In this document: positions 35,611-43,738 of the stretch, piece after piece
Numbering within the stretch: position 1 is the first letter of the stretch
Layout: every line of letters begins with the position of its first letter
Assembly: GCA_013289765.1 (NCBI GenBank)
Contig: JABCZI010000004.1
Coordinates: 1-64,000, forward strand
DNA length: 64,000 bases
Reading direction: 5' to 3'
From: Acidobacteriota bacterium
GTDB lineage: Bacteria; Acidobacteriota; Terriglobia; Terriglobales; Acidobacteriaceae
Notes under the pieces: model-generated
The model's input: the letters and a program-made list of their open reading frames with translations, nothing else
Told to the model about the DNA's origin: nothing
Database searches by the model: none
Translations under genes and position numbers: made by a program

Positions 35611-35693
35611 TTCGTGGGCGGAGTGTTTTCCGCTAACGGAACGTTACCAACGGCACATTCCCCATCCCGCCCTGCGGCGCTAACATTATTGAC

Positions 35694-35876
35694 ATGTCCA
35701 CTGGAACCGGCCAGGCCAAATCCCGTTGCGCCCAATGCGAAATGCCCGAAGGTCAGTGTGAGTGCGATAAGTACTGTTGCCTCTGCCAGACCACACTCGA
35801 CGTCCGCATCTGTCTGGACGGCCTCATGTACTGCGAAGCCTGCCGCACCGCCTGCGATTACAAAACCGCGGATTAA
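35694..35876 (+). CDS. cysteine-rich mini-protein (probable zinc-binding)
   Basis: A 60-residue protein with eleven cysteines, ordered as CAQC, CEC, CCLC, C, CEAC and C. The spacing suits two or more tetra-cysteine metal sites, like a tiny zinc ribbon. There is no signal peptide. I know similar short cytosolic proteins in acidobacteria, but no function. It is divergent from murE, with 216 bases of repeat-containing sequence between them. No clear operon partner follows. Confidence 0.7.
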   Translation: MSTGTGQAKSRCAQCEMPEGQCECDKYCCLCQTTLDVRICLDGLMYCEACRTACDYKTAD

Positions 35877-36026
35877 GCAGCAACGGTCCACGTGCCGATC
35901 GAGTCCAAGATTCATACTCTCTGATTCACACAAAAACGGCCGCACGCACGACTTCCGAAAGTCCCGCGACACCTACTTAAATTACTAATGGTGGAGCAGG
36001 GCCTTCGGCCCAGCGTTCTAGGCTGG

Positions 36027-36203
36027 TTATGCGGCTGGCTTTAGCCACTGGGGTACCTGGTCCAATGTCGTGCTGGCAGAACTGAAGGGGAACTCCTCCG
36101 GCCGCGGCGCTAGACCCTTCCGCACGGGATTCATGTGGATGTAATGCCGGAAGCGCGCATATTCAATCGCATCTCGCACCCGGCGATCATAGAAACTCAA
36201 ATC
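36027..36203 (-). pseudogene. C-terminal remnant of a REP-associated tyrosine transposase (Y1/IS200-like)
   Basis: About 58 codons without a start, reading on the minus strand [20 protein letters not shown], then YIHMNPVRKGLAPRPEEFPF and SSA to a TAA at 36029-36027. The YIHxNPVRKGL and EExxxSSA sequence is characteristic of the C-terminal part of RAYT (Y1) transposases. The catalytic HUH and Tyr regions are absent. The 5' edge overlaps the mutase stop codon by 7 bases, so the fragment abuts that gene exactly. RAYT proteins normally spread REP palindromes, several of which surround this locus. Confidence 0.82.
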
Positions 36204-37831
36204 ACAACCGCTTCCTTGTATTCCCCGAACACCCTTCGCATCGCATCCGAAATCTCGCCCACCGTCGCGTAGGCTTCCACTGCCTGCAAAATCCTCGGCA
36301 TGACGTTCTCACTTGACCGGGCCGCGTCTTCGACTTTCTTCAAAGTATCTTTGCACGCTCGCGAATCGCGCCGCGCCCGCAGCGCCCGCACCCGTTCAAT
36401 CTGCTTCGGTTCCAGTGCCGGATCGATCTTCTGAATCGGGATTGCCTTCTCTTCTTCTACCTCGAACCGGTTCACGCCAACCACGACTGCCTCTTCGCGA
36501 TCCACAGCCTGCTGATATTCATACGCTGCGTTCTGGATTTCCTGCTGCACAAATCCGCGCTCGATCGCCTTCAGCATCCCGCCCATCACTTCTATCTTCC
36601 CTAAATATTCCGCCGCGCGCTTCTCAATTTCATTGGTCAGCGCCTCAATGTAATAAGACCCCGCCAGCGGATCGATCGTCTGCGGCACGCCTGATTCGTA
36701 TGCAATCACCTGCTGCGTCCGCAGAGCGATCCGTGCGGCCTGCTCCGTCGGCAGCGCCAGCGCTTCATCATAGGAATTTGTGTGCAATGACTGCGTGCCG
36801 CCCAGAACCGCTGCCAGCGCCTGAATCGCCGTCCGCACAATATTGTTTTCCGGCTGCTGCGCGGTCAGTGTCGACCCGGCGGTCTGGGTATGAAAGCGCA
36901 GCATCCACGACCGCGGATTCTTCGCCTTGAAGTGTTCCCGCATGATCCGCGCCCACATTCTCCGCGCGGCGCGAAATTTCGCCACTTCTTCCAGAAAATT
37001 ATTGTGTGCGTTAAAGAAGAAAGAAAGCCGCGGAGCGAATTCGTCCACGTCCAGCCCGGCCTTGATCGCCGCTTCCACATACGCCATGCCGTTGCCCAGC
37101 GTGAACGCCACTTCCTGCACTGCGGTCGAGCCCGCCTCGCGCATGTGGTACCCGGAAATGGAAATCGTATTCCACTCGGGCACGTTCTCTTTCGTCCACG
37201 CAAACATGTCGGTGATCACGCGCAACGCGTGAGTCGGGGGATAAATATACGTTCCGCGCGCAATGTATTCCTTCAGAACATCGTTCTGCACCGTGCCCGA
37301 AAGTTTGCTGATATCCGCACCCTGCCGCCGGGCGACGGCAACATACAGCGCCAGCAGGATCGATCCGGTTGCATTGATGGTCATCGATGTAGAAATCTTC
37401 GTCAGGTCGATGCCGGCGAACAACCGCTCCATATCCTCGATCGAGTCAATCGCCACGCCCACCTTGCCAACTTCGCCCGCGGCCAGGGCATGATCGGAAT
37501 CCATTCCGATCTGCGTCGGCAAATCAAACGCGACCGAAAGCCCCGTGGTGCCATTCGCAAGCAGATACTTATAGCGTTTGTTCGATTCCTCGGCGTCGCC
37601 CATGCCCGCATATTGCCGCATGGTCCACAGCCGTCCGCGGTACATCGTCGCCTGCACCCCTCGCGTAAACGGATATTCGCCGGGATACCCCACCTCGCTC
37701 TCATAGTCCGAGCCTTTCAGATCGGCTGGAGCGTACAACGGCTTCACGGGAATGTGAGAAGAAGTCTCCGGATCAAGGGAAGCGGCATTGGTTCCGCGAG
37801 AAAGGTGGTCCTTTAAATCAGATCTAGCCAT
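36197..37831 (-). CDS. methylmalonyl-CoA mutase large subunit (N-terminal catalytic domain)
   Basis: A 544-residue protein covering only the substrate-binding TIM barrel of a coenzyme-B12-dependent acyl-CoA mutase. Family motifs include [84 protein letters not shown] and [17 protein letters not shown]. The B12-binding domain (DxHxxG) is missing and must be a separate small subunit. The reaction links propionyl-CoA metabolism to succinyl-CoA; isobutyryl- or ethylmalonyl-CoA mutases share the fold, so the exact substrate is inferred. It stands alone. A transposase remnant follows it. Confidence 0.92.
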   Translation of the reverse strand: MARSDLKDHLSRGTNAASLDPETSSHIPVKPLYAPADLKGSDYESEVGYPGEYPFTRGVQATMYRGRLWTMRQYAGMGDAEESNKRYKYLLANGTTGLSVAFDLPTQIGMDSDHALAAGEVGKVGVAIDSIEDMERLFAGIDLTKISTSMTINATGSILLALYVAVARRQGADISKLSGTVQNDVLKEYIARGTYIYPPTHALRVITDMFAWTKENVPEWNTISISGYHMREAGSTAVQEVAFTLGNGMAYVEAAIKAGLDVDEFAPRLSFFFNAHNNFLEEVAKFRAARRMWARIMREHFKAKNPRSWMLRFHTQTAGSTLTAQQPENNIVRTAIQALAAVLGGTQSLHTNSYDEALALPTEQAARIALRTQQVIAYESGVPQTIDPLAGSYYIEALTNEIEKRAAEYLGKIEVMGGMLKAIERGFVQQEIQNAAYEYQQAVDREEAVVVGVNRFEVEEEKAIPIQKIDPALEPKQIERVRALRARRDSRACKDTLKKVEDAARSSENVMPRILQAVEAYATVGEISDAMRRVFGEYKEAVVI

Positions 37832-37847
37832 GACTTTGACTTACCCT

Positions 37848-37918
37848 GTGAACCTCAGCGCCCTCTGTGGTAAAGATTTTGACTTCCCTTCGTGAACCTT
37901 AGTGCCCCTAGTGGTGAG
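37848..37918. repeat. direct repeat of a GTGAACCTYAGYGCCC unit
   Basis: Copy 1 (37848-37873) GTGAACCTCAGCGCCC and on to CTGTGGTAAA. Copy 2 (37892-37918) GTGAACCTTAGTGCCC and on to GTGGTGAG. They are 44 bases apart, between the mutase and the next minus-strand gene. Confidence 0.7.
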
Positions 37919-38255
37919 CAGTTTTCCCCTTGCGTCTCACCCTCCAGAACGAACTCGCCCCAAACCATGCAAATGTCAATGTGAAACAAATTGCAACCGC
38001 TACCCGTCCGAAGCCAGCCTTGCCGGCGTGATATTTTGCGTATTCGTGGGCGACCGCCGCTCCGCCGCTGGCAGCCATGATCAGGAAAACAAGGCCTGTA
38101 ACCTCCAGCCACAACTGGTGCAGTATCTTCCCGAAGGCTCGGGCCGTCGTGAGGATGCCCCCTTTCACCGCCCGCACGGTGCGGCTGCGATTCACCTGTT
38201 GTGACGCCACGCGCGCCACTACTCCGACCTTCTGTGCGGTAGAAACCTTGCTCAC
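37908..38255 (-). CDS. small membrane protein of unknown function
   Basis: A 115-residue protein with two predicted membrane spans (about 49-66, LEVTGLVFLIMAASGGAAV, and about 84-102, RVAVAICFTLTFAWFGASS). A basic N-terminal segment precedes them and a short basic tail follows (RVRRKGKTAHH). No family was recognised. It is on the same strand as the mutase, 76 bases upstream, but no functional link is evident. Confidence 0.7.
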   Translation of the reverse strand: MSKVSTAQKVGVVARVASQQVNRSRTVRAVKGGILTTARAFGKILHQLWLEVTGLVFLIMAASGGAAVAHEYAKYHAGKAGFGRVAVAICFTLTFAWFGASSFWRVRRKGKTAHH

Positions 38256-38388
38256 GACTCGATTTTAACAGTCTCCCGGTCTACAATGACGCAAACCTGC
38301 GCCGCCATCGAAACCGTTTCGGCGAGCACAGGCATCTAAGTAACAAGTAGTATGCTTTGAGCAGGCAGCCGGTGATGCGGGGGATCCA

Positions 38389-38670
38389 GTGGACCAGCGA
38401 CTGAAAGAACTCATGAAGGAACTTGGCGAAGCCATCAACGAATCGCTCTCCGATTCCGAGCAGATCGCCGAAGTCGTCTCGCGCATTAAAGAAGGTGGGT
38501 ACGATATTTTTCTCGTCCTCGAGGCCACCATCGGCGTCAGCAAGCAGGGAGAGAAACCCTCTGACAAAACGTCACTGGTCACTACCCTTTCTACAAACCC
38601 GGAATTTAAGGTCAACGATCAGGATCTTAAATTCCTGAAGTCTCTCCGCATCAAGGTCGAAGAAAAATAA
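38389..38670 (+). CDS. conserved hypothetical protein
   Basis: A 93-residue soluble protein starting at a GTG (MDQRLKELMKELG) preceded by GGGGGA. An amphipathic helical N-terminal half (LMKELGEAINESLSDSEQIAE) is followed by a short beta-rich part (GYDIFLVLEATIGVS) and a C-terminal basic helix. It precedes glgC by 114 bases on the same strand and could share a transcript with it, but no functional link to glycogen is known. Confidence 0.75.
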   Translation: MDQRLKELMKELGEAINESLSDSEQIAEVVSRIKEGGYDIFLVLEATIGVSKQGEKPSDKTSLVTTLSTNPEFKVNDQDLKFLKSLRIKVEEK

Positions 38671-38784
38671 CCCCGTTAGGATTGTGTTCACGAAGTACAG
38701 GGCAACTTTTCGTCGTGTGCTAACATCTACTGTTTTCCTCGGCCCGGGGACTTAACACTTAACACTGGCCATTCGGAAGTCAGA

Positions 38785-40044
38785 GTGAGCTCGATGAAAG
38801 ACACTCTCGGAGTCCTTCTTGCCGGCGGCGCCGGAGAGCGCCTCTATCCTCTCACTCGCGACCGCGCCAAGCCCGCCGTCACCTTCGGCGGAATGTATCG
38901 CATCATCGACATCACTCTTTCCAACTGTCTCAACTCCGATCTGCGCCGCGTCTACATACTTACGCAATACAAAGCGCTGTCGCTGAACCGCCACATCCGC
39001 GAAGGCTGGAACGTGCTGGGCCGCGAGGTAGGAGAGTTCGTCGAAGTTCTTCCGCCCATGAAGCGGGTGAGCGACCAGTGGTATCAGGGCACCGCCGACG
39101 CGGTCTATCAGAACATTTATTCCATCGGCTCCGAACAGCCTAAATACGTCATCATTCTTTCCGGCGATCACATCTACAAAATGAATTACGGAAAGATGAT
39201 GAAGCAGCATCTGGACTCCTCGGCGGACATTACTCTGGCGACGATCCAGATCGATCTCGATGAGACTACGCGTTTCGGCGTCGTCGACGTCGACAAGGAT
39301 GGACGCATCAACGGCTTCGAAGAGAAGCCCAAGGAAACCAAACTGCGTTCGCCCTGGAATCCCGACAAGGTCGCAGGATCGATGGGCGTCTATCTCTTCA
39401 ACGCCGATGTACTGATTCCCGTCCTGCTCAAGGATGCTGAGGACACAACCTCCAGCCACGATTTTGGCAAAGACATTCTGCCAAAGATGGTCGATGACTA
39501 TCGCGTCTTCGCCTATGACTTCATCGACGAGAATAAAAAAGAGGCGCTCTACTGGCGCGATGTGGGCACGCTCGAGGCCTACTACGAAGCCAATATGGAT
39601 ATCGTGGCCGTATCGCCGATCTTCAACCTCTACGATCACGAGTGGCCGATCCGCACGCACCAACGCCAGTATCCGCCAGCGAAATTTGTGTTCGCGGAAA
39701 AAGACCGCATGGGTACGGCGCTTGATTCCATCGTTTCGAACGGTTGCATCGTCTCCGGCGGCACCGTGAAGAATTCGATTCTGTCGCCCGATGTGCGGGT
39801 GAACTCTTATTCCGAAGTTGATTCCTCGATTCTCTTCTCGCACGTCGCCGTCGGACGCCACTGCCGCGTGCGCCGCTGCATCATCGACCGCAACGTCCAT
39901 CTCCCCGAAGGCACCACCATCGGTTACGACACCGAAGCTGACCGCTCCCGCTACTTCGTCACCGACAGCGGCATCACCGTGGTCACGCGCGACTATTCCC
40001 TGTTCGAAAATCCGGTGACAGTGGATTACTTCACCAGCGAGTAG
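38785..40044 (+). CDS. glgC: glucose-1-phosphate adenylyltransferase GlgC
   Basis: A 419-residue enzyme making ADP-glucose, the donor for glycogen synthesis. The N-terminal nucleotide-binding motif is GVLLAGGAGERLYPLTRDRA, with PAVTFGGMYRIID next. GTADAVYQN, ILSGDHIYKMNY, GFEEKPKE and SMGVYLFN mark the sugar-nucleotidyltransferase domain. The C-terminal third is a left-handed beta-helix (ILSPDVRVNSYSEVDSSILF). The start is a GTG with GGAAG 5 bases upstream; an ATG nine bases later is the alternative. No other glycogen gene is adjacent. Confidence 0.97.
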   Translation: MSSMKDTLGVLLAGGAGERLYPLTRDRAKPAVTFGGMYRIIDITLSNCLNSDLRRVYILTQYKALSLNRHIREGWNVLGREVGEFVEVLPPMKRVSDQWYQGTADAVYQNIYSIGSEQPKYVIILSGDHIYKMNYGKMMKQHLDSSADITLATIQIDLDETTRFGVVDVDKDGRINGFEEKPKETKLRSPWNPDKVAGSMGVYLFNADVLIPVLLKDAEDTTSSHDFGKDILPKMVDDYRVFAYDFIDENKKEALYWRDVGTLEAYYEANMDIVAVSPIFNLYDHEWPIRTHQRQYPPAKFVFAEKDRMGTALDSIVSNGCIVSGGTVKNSILSPDVRVNSYSEVDSSILFSHVAVGRHCRVRRCIIDRNVHLPEGTTIGYDTEADRSRYFVTDSGITVVTRDYSLFENPVTVDYFTSE

Positions 40045-40062
40045 GCAGGAGCGAAGCGCTCT

Positions 40063-40082
40063 AATGTTCCGCGCGGAACATT
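40063..40082. promoter_or_regulatory. perfect 20-bp palindrome, parS-like
   Basis: AATGTTCCGCGCGGAACATT is a perfect inverted repeat beginning 18 bases after the glgC stop. Its core TGTTCCGCGCGGAACA differs at two central positions from TGTTCCACGTGGAACA, a form related to the ParB-binding parS site. No T-tract follows, so it is not a terminator. Whether it binds ParB or another dimeric regulator cannot be told from the sequence. Confidence 0.5.
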
Positions 40083-40246
40083 TGTGCATGCAACAATGTA
40101 TGCATAGTTAGATGTGCACACTACGACCTATGTTATTTAAACTGCAAGAGTTAGCCGCGTGGCGCAAATACCACAACATTTCAGCACGGCGGAGACGAAC
40201 AGGGGGACCATGGCGTCTGGATGTCGGTCTGGGGGTAGCGATTGAT

Positions 40247-40275
40247 TAGCCGTTTTACTTATAGTAAATTGGCTA
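40247..40275. promoter_or_regulatory. inverted repeat, probable operator upstream of higB
   Basis: TAGCC and GGCTA arms enclose TTTAC-TATA-GTAAA, a 29-bp imperfect palindrome that runs into a TATATA (-10 like) at 40274. It lies 44 bases before the toxin start. HigBA operons are autoregulated by the antitoxin at such palindromes. Confidence 0.5.
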
Positions 40276-40318
40276 TATACTGTTGAGGTGCAGCTTGGAT
40301 AGGCCAAACTCACCGGTG

Positions 40319-40678
40319 ATGCGGCCAATTGTGTGGCTCGGCGACTCGAAAAGAAATCTGCGGGATTTCCCAAATGGCGCACAAAAACTGTTGGGGGACG
40401 AGCTTCAGCTCATTCAGTTTGGCGGCATGCCGAAGGACGCCAAGCCTTTCAAGGGCGTCGGGAGCGGCGTTCTTGAGATCGCCTTGCGGTACGCGTCGGA
40501 CGCTTACCGTGTCGTGCTGGCGCTACAACTTGGCAAGCGGATTTATATTTTGCACGCCTTTCAGAAGAAATCGAAACGGGGCATTGCGACCCCGAAACGG
40601 GAAATTGACCTGATCAAGCAGCGATACAACGAAGCGCAGGAATTGGCTCATGACTACGAAAAGACGAAAATCAATTGA
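40319..40678 (+). CDS. HigB/Gp49-like type II toxin
   Basis: A 119-residue RelE-superfamily protein. I start at the ATG of MRPIVWLGDSKRNLRDFP; a TTG 36 bases upstream is also in frame. Family landmarks are the LRDFPNGAQKLLGDELQLIQ helix, KPFKGVGSGVLEIALRY and the C-terminal YILHAFQKKSKR, with the basic residues used by these mRNA interferases. The toxin-first order and the following HTH antitoxin match the HigBA type. Confidence 0.88.
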   Translation: MRPIVWLGDSKRNLRDFPNGAQKLLGDELQLIQFGGMPKDAKPFKGVGSGVLEIALRYASDAYRVVLALQLGKRIYILHAFQKKSKRGIATPKREIDLIKQRYNEAQELAHDYEKTKIN

Positions 40679-40988
40679 GTTCGAAGCAGGCTCTGGCAAC
40701 GTCTTCGCCGATCTCGGCCTCAAAGACGCCGATCAACTTCTGGCGCGCTCGCAAATTGGATTTCATGTTTTCAAAATTCTCGAAGAAAAGAAGCTAAAAC
40801 AGCGTGAAATCGCAACGGTTTTAGGCATCGCACAACCCGACGTTTCGCACCTGATGAACGGCCACTTCAGCCGCTTCACCACCGACAAGTTGCTCGATTT
40901 TCTGAAGCGGCTCAACCGGAAAGTGACGATCGAGGTCAGCCGTCATCACAAGGGCGAACCTTACCAGCAGGTGACTATTGCTCCGTAA
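40650..40988 (+). CDS. HigA-like XRE-family antitoxin
   Basis: A 112-residue antitoxin overlapping the toxin gene by 29 bases, a sign of translational coupling. The helix-turn-helix lies around residues 49-70 (LKQREIATVLGIAQPDVSHL). The N-terminal segment (SGNVFADLGLKDADQLLARS) is typical of the HTH_37 group that pairs with Gp49-like toxins. It should neutralise the toxin and repress the operon through the palindrome at 40247-40275. Confidence 0.9.
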   Translation: MTTKRRKSIEFEAGSGNVFADLGLKDADQLLARSQIGFHVFKILEEKKLKQREIATVLGIAQPDVSHLMNGHFSRFTTDKLLDFLKRLNRKVTIEVSRHHKGEPYQQVTIAP

Positions 40989-40998
40989 GACTTAGGCT

Positions 40999-41238
40999 AT
41001 GAAAGCGAAAATATTTGACCGGAAATTCGATGCAGGCGAGGAAGTCGTAGGGCAGCTCGATCTGGGCAAGGCGCGCCGGGTTGGCACCGTTCCGAAGCGA
41101 GTGAACGTCGATTTCCCGGCTTGGATGGTGGAGTCCCTGGACCGGGAAGCGCGCCGGCTGGGAGTGGCGCGACAGTCGCTTATCAAGCTGTGGCTGGCAG
41201 ACAGATTGGCTGAAGCAGTTTCCTCCGGGAAACGTTAG
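40999..41238 (+). CDS. BrnA/CopG-like antitoxin without adjacent toxin
   Basis: A 79-residue ribbon-helix-helix protein. The N-terminal MKAKIFDRKFDAGEEVVGQL followed by KRVNVDFPAWMVESLDREAR and RQSLIKLWLADRL matches the CopG-like group found with BrnT- or RelE-type toxins. Only 10 bases separate it from the HigA gene. No cognate toxin is next to it, so either it joins the HigBA operon as a third gene or its own toxin has been lost. Confidence 0.82.
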   Translation: MKAKIFDRKFDAGEEVVGQLDLGKARRVGTVPKRVNVDFPAWMVESLDREARRLGVARQSLIKLWLADRLAEAVSSGKR

Positions 41239-41560
41239 CGACATGGAAGCCAAAAGTTTAACTCCGATATTGACCGGGTCTGACATCGCCAGCACGGTCG
41301 ACACTCATACCCCCAACGCGGGGGTCAATGAGTGCTATGGCGATAGTGAGGCGGTCGGCCGCTCGTCAGTTGTTAGACTTCCACGATTCCGGTTTTGGTA
41401 CCTGGAACCCGAGTGGACGTTCGTAATTTGAAAGTATGTTCCTGACATAGTCAAATCAGTTTGCCCGCCACTTCACGAGGCAACTTTGGTCCAATCCCTG
41501 GACGAGGCACGCCTCTGCAAAACAACCAACCCTGGCCGAACTGGAGACGTGGAAACGGTC
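41239..41560. other. intergenic region (322 bp) with hairpin and direct-repeat copy
   Basis: The stretch contains a strong hairpin (CACTCAT-ACCCCC at 41302-41314 pairing with GGGGGT and ATGAGTG at 41320-41334), with no T-tract. It overlaps a 23-base unit, GGGTCAATGAGTGC and on (41322-41344), which recurs at 42887-42909 on the far side of the next three genes. No gene is supported here. Confidence 0.5.
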
Positions 41561-41989
41561 ATGCCTGGGCTCAAACCAACAATTCTCTGCATTGACGACC
41601 ACTGGAATGGTCTCATCGGCCGCAAGATGTTGCTCGAAAACAACGGCTATGAAGTCCTGGAAGCGACCAGCGGGGACGAAGGGTTGAAGTTGTTCCTCTC
41701 GCACTCTGTGGATGCGGTGGTCCTCGATTACCAGATGCCCGGGATGAACGGTGACGTGGTGGCCGCGAAGATGAAGCGCATTAACTCACACGTCCCGATC
41801 ATGTTATTGTCCGCCTTCGGGCCATTGCCGAAGAGAAAACTGAAGACGGTGGACACTTTCTTGTCTAAGTCTCAGCCGCCCCAGATTCTCCTATCCACGC
41901 TTCAATATCTACTCGCCAGGCAGTCCAAACCATTCTTCAGCCGATGGCTGGATACCTGGAAGAACCGGAATGAAGGAGCGAAGCAATGA
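41561..41989 (+). CDS. single-domain response regulator (CheY-like receiver)
   Basis: A 142-residue receiver. The ATG chosen gives MPGLKPTILCIDDHW; an upstream in-frame GTG or TTG would add 25 poorly conserved residues. The phosphorylation pocket is visible: the acidic pair in CIDDHW, the phospho-acceptor Asp in AVVLDYQMPGMNG, Ser/Thr in MLLSAFG and a Lys in TFLSKSQPP. No output domain follows, only a short tail. It overlaps the next mini-gene by four bases (ATGA). No histidine kinase is nearby. Confidence 0.88.
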   Translation: MPGLKPTILCIDDHWNGLIGRKMLLENNGYEVLEATSGDEGLKLFLSHSVDAVVLDYQMPGMNGDVVAAKMKRINSHVPIMLLSAFGPLPKRKLKTVDTFLSKSQPPQILLSTLQYLLARQSKPFFSRWLDTWKNRNEGAKQ

Positions 41990-42165
41990 ACTTTTTGAAG
42001 CAGCTTTTCGGACGGGGTTGTCAGCACCGGTTCTCGTGGCCAAGGATTGATTCTGGTGGCCATTACTATCAGATTTGCCCGGATTGTGGAACCGCTTACG
42101 AATATGACTGGACGCTGATGAGGCGGACTGAACGGTTATTGGTAACAGCGGTGCGGCACGGGTAA
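41986..42165 (+). CDS. 59-residue conserved mini-protein with zinc-ribbon-like cysteines
   Basis: This short ORF begins MNFLKQLFGRGCQHRFSWPR and later has YYQICPDCGTAYEYDW, then a basic tail. The C, H and CxxC residues could form a Cys/His metal site. Its start codon overlaps the response-regulator stop (ATGA), and GGAG is 8 bases upstream, so translational coupling is likely. I recognise this as a recurrent small acidobacterial protein but know no function. PilZ follows 44 bases later. Confidence 0.75.
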   Translation: MNFLKQLFGRGCQHRFSWPRIDSGGHYYQICPDCGTAYEYDWTLMRRTERLLVTAVRHG

Positions 42166-42208
42166 CGCGGCTGACTCAACAGCGTATTGCACACGAAGCT
42201 GGGGCGAA

Positions 42209-42778
42209 ATGGAACAAATATCAGGAGAAGTACGTGCCGTCCAAAGCACGCGACGATGGCAACGCTATCAAGTCGACCTGCCGGTTCGCATCATCGCGTT
42301 AAACGGGATTCGAACCGCCCCGGTGGTTGCCCGTGGCAGCGAAATAAGCAGAGCGGGTATGGCGCTGCGCGCCCCTGTTGCTCTCAATCCCGGCGACCGG
42401 ATACAGCTTCAATTTCCAACGTCCAAGCACTCTAGCGTCAAAGCAGTGGTTCGTAATCGCACTGGAGAGTGTTTGGGGCTGGAATTCCTCAACCAACTTC
42501 CTCCCGATAGTGAGGCGAGGGATCGATCAAGGTTCCTCCCCAGTTCTGGTCTGTGCGGCTCACCAGAATTACGTAAACCTGTGCGCGATTCATGCAACCC
42601 TCAGACTCTCTACGCAGGACTGTATCGAAAGCAGGAAGAGCTAAGACAGGTACAAAGGGAGATCGAAGCCCTCAACATAGCAATTCTGCTGCTGGCTGAT
42701 GAGGAGAAAGAACCATCAAGATCGTCTGTACTGGGTCGGTTGGAACTAGATACGAGACCATGGCCACTAGGGTCTTAA
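42209..42778 (+). CDS. PilZ-domain protein
   Basis: A 189-residue protein. Residues about 15-100 form a PilZ domain: RRWQRYQVDLPVRI (RxxxR motif), SEISRAGMAL (SxxG motif), DRIQLQFP and GLEFLNQL. A C-terminal part (from about 140) is a helix rich in Glu and Gln (YRKQEELRQVQREIEALN) that could dimerise. Cyclic-di-GMP binding is likely, but the second motif lacks the usual leading Asp/Asn. It follows the response regulator and the mini-protein on the same strand, suggesting a small signalling unit. Confidence 0.82.
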   Translation: MEQISGEVRAVQSTRRWQRYQVDLPVRIIALNGIRTAPVVARGSEISRAGMALRAPVALNPGDRIQLQFPTSKHSSVKAVVRNRTGECLGLEFLNQLPPDSEARDRSRFLPSSGLCGSPELRKPVRDSCNPQTLYAGLYRKQEELRQVQREIEALNIAILLLADEEKEPSRSSVLGRLELDTRPWPLGS

Positions 42779-42886
42779 CGGCTAGCAAGTAACAGTGCGT
42801 AGTATCACACCAACAAGACGCAAGGCCGCCCATTTCTGATTGTCGATGCGATCAGCCATTGCACCAACCGAGAGTCGGGCCGACAC

Positions 42887-42909
42887 GGGTCAATGAGTGC
42901 AATCGCGAT
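42887..42909. repeat. second copy of the GGGTCAATGAGTGC direct repeat
   Basis: It matches 41322-41344 in 21 of 23 positions. Together the copies bracket the response regulator, mini-protein and PilZ genes. Confidence 0.6.
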
Positions 42910-43006
42910 TTTCATCACCTGAGGATAAGTAGCTTCTGCTTTGCCAACCAGCCTCTGGCAACTTCCCAAAAGCTTGTCTCTCGATAACTCTGTTTTGCCG
43001 ACAAAT

Positions 43007-43429
43007 CTACGAAGGCTTGTAGATGAGGCCGATGGCTGCGCCCACGATGACCCACTGAATGAAGTAGGCGATGGACTGATAGATTGTCAGCGTAAGGCCG
43101 ATGTTCAGGTTGATGAAGTTGTGGATCGCGAAGGTGCAGACAGAGAAAAGGCCGATGAGTGCGCCGAGGTATATGCCTGATACGATGCCGCCACCAGCAG
43201 TATGGATTCGTGCGTAGAGAATGGCGACGACCACGATGGCGATGAGGATGGCGATCATGCCGTAGGGCATCACCTTCATCATCTCGTCCTTGGGACGATA
43301 GACGTTGGGATACTTCATGAATTCAGTTTTCATGGATGGCCATGCAGCGAACAAGGCAAACCCATAGACAAAGTAGGCGACCATAGCCCCGAGGGAGGCC
43401 AATGCGATGCGGGTGTAGTTCACGGTCAC
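43007..43429 (-). CDS. four-span membrane protein of unknown function
   Basis: A 140-residue protein with four predicted spans (about 10-29, 55-73, 82-103, 114-136). The first loop carries a KTEFMKYPNVYRPKDEMMKV segment that looks conserved. No family name came to mind with confidence. Convergent with the PilZ gene. Confidence 0.75.
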   Translation of the reverse strand: MTVNYTRIALASLGAMVAYFVYGFALFAAWPSMKTEFMKYPNVYRPKDEMMKVMPYGMIAILIAIVVVAILYARIHTAGGGIVSGIYLGALIGLFSVCTFAIHNFINLNIGLTLTIYQSIAYFIQWVIVGAAIGLIYKPS

Positions 43430-43738
43430 TCCTGCTGAAGCGGACTTGATTCGCGGAGAATTCTACATCAGACGGTTATTTTCGCTGGATGTTTTCCGGC
43501 AAACCGGAAGTCAACTGATGCAAACAGGCGGTGGTGTCCTAATTTGAAAAGTACACTCAAATTAAGGCACTGGCGCTGGGGCGGCTTTTTCACTGCTGTT
43601 ATTAATAGCTAGGAGTGCCTGTCGGAACCTGGGTCACCCGCCCATAAAGATGATCTTGGGAATTTCCACGGCACTGGCTTGTTGTGGCAGTTCATCCCCA
43701 GCCAGTTCTGAGTCGGAAGGGGCGAGCGGAAAGCCGAG
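43430..43738. other. intergenic region (309 bp)
   Basis: Nothing coding is recognised. An inverted repeat TAATTTGA / TCAAATTA (43540-43547 and 43557-43564) lies within GTCCTAATTTGAAAAGTACA, which faintly resembles an insertion-sequence end, but there is no partner end or transposase. Confidence 0.4.

Noticed and set aside
38752..40089. 445-codon minus-strand ORF opposite glgC
   Set aside because: GlgC on the plus strand carries all family motifs; the antisense frame is a composition effect.
43533..43564. GTCCTAATTTGAAAAGTACA and an inverted TAATTTGA/TCAAATTA, similar to an insertion-sequence end
   Set aside because: Only one end, no transposase and no duplicated target; similarity is too short.
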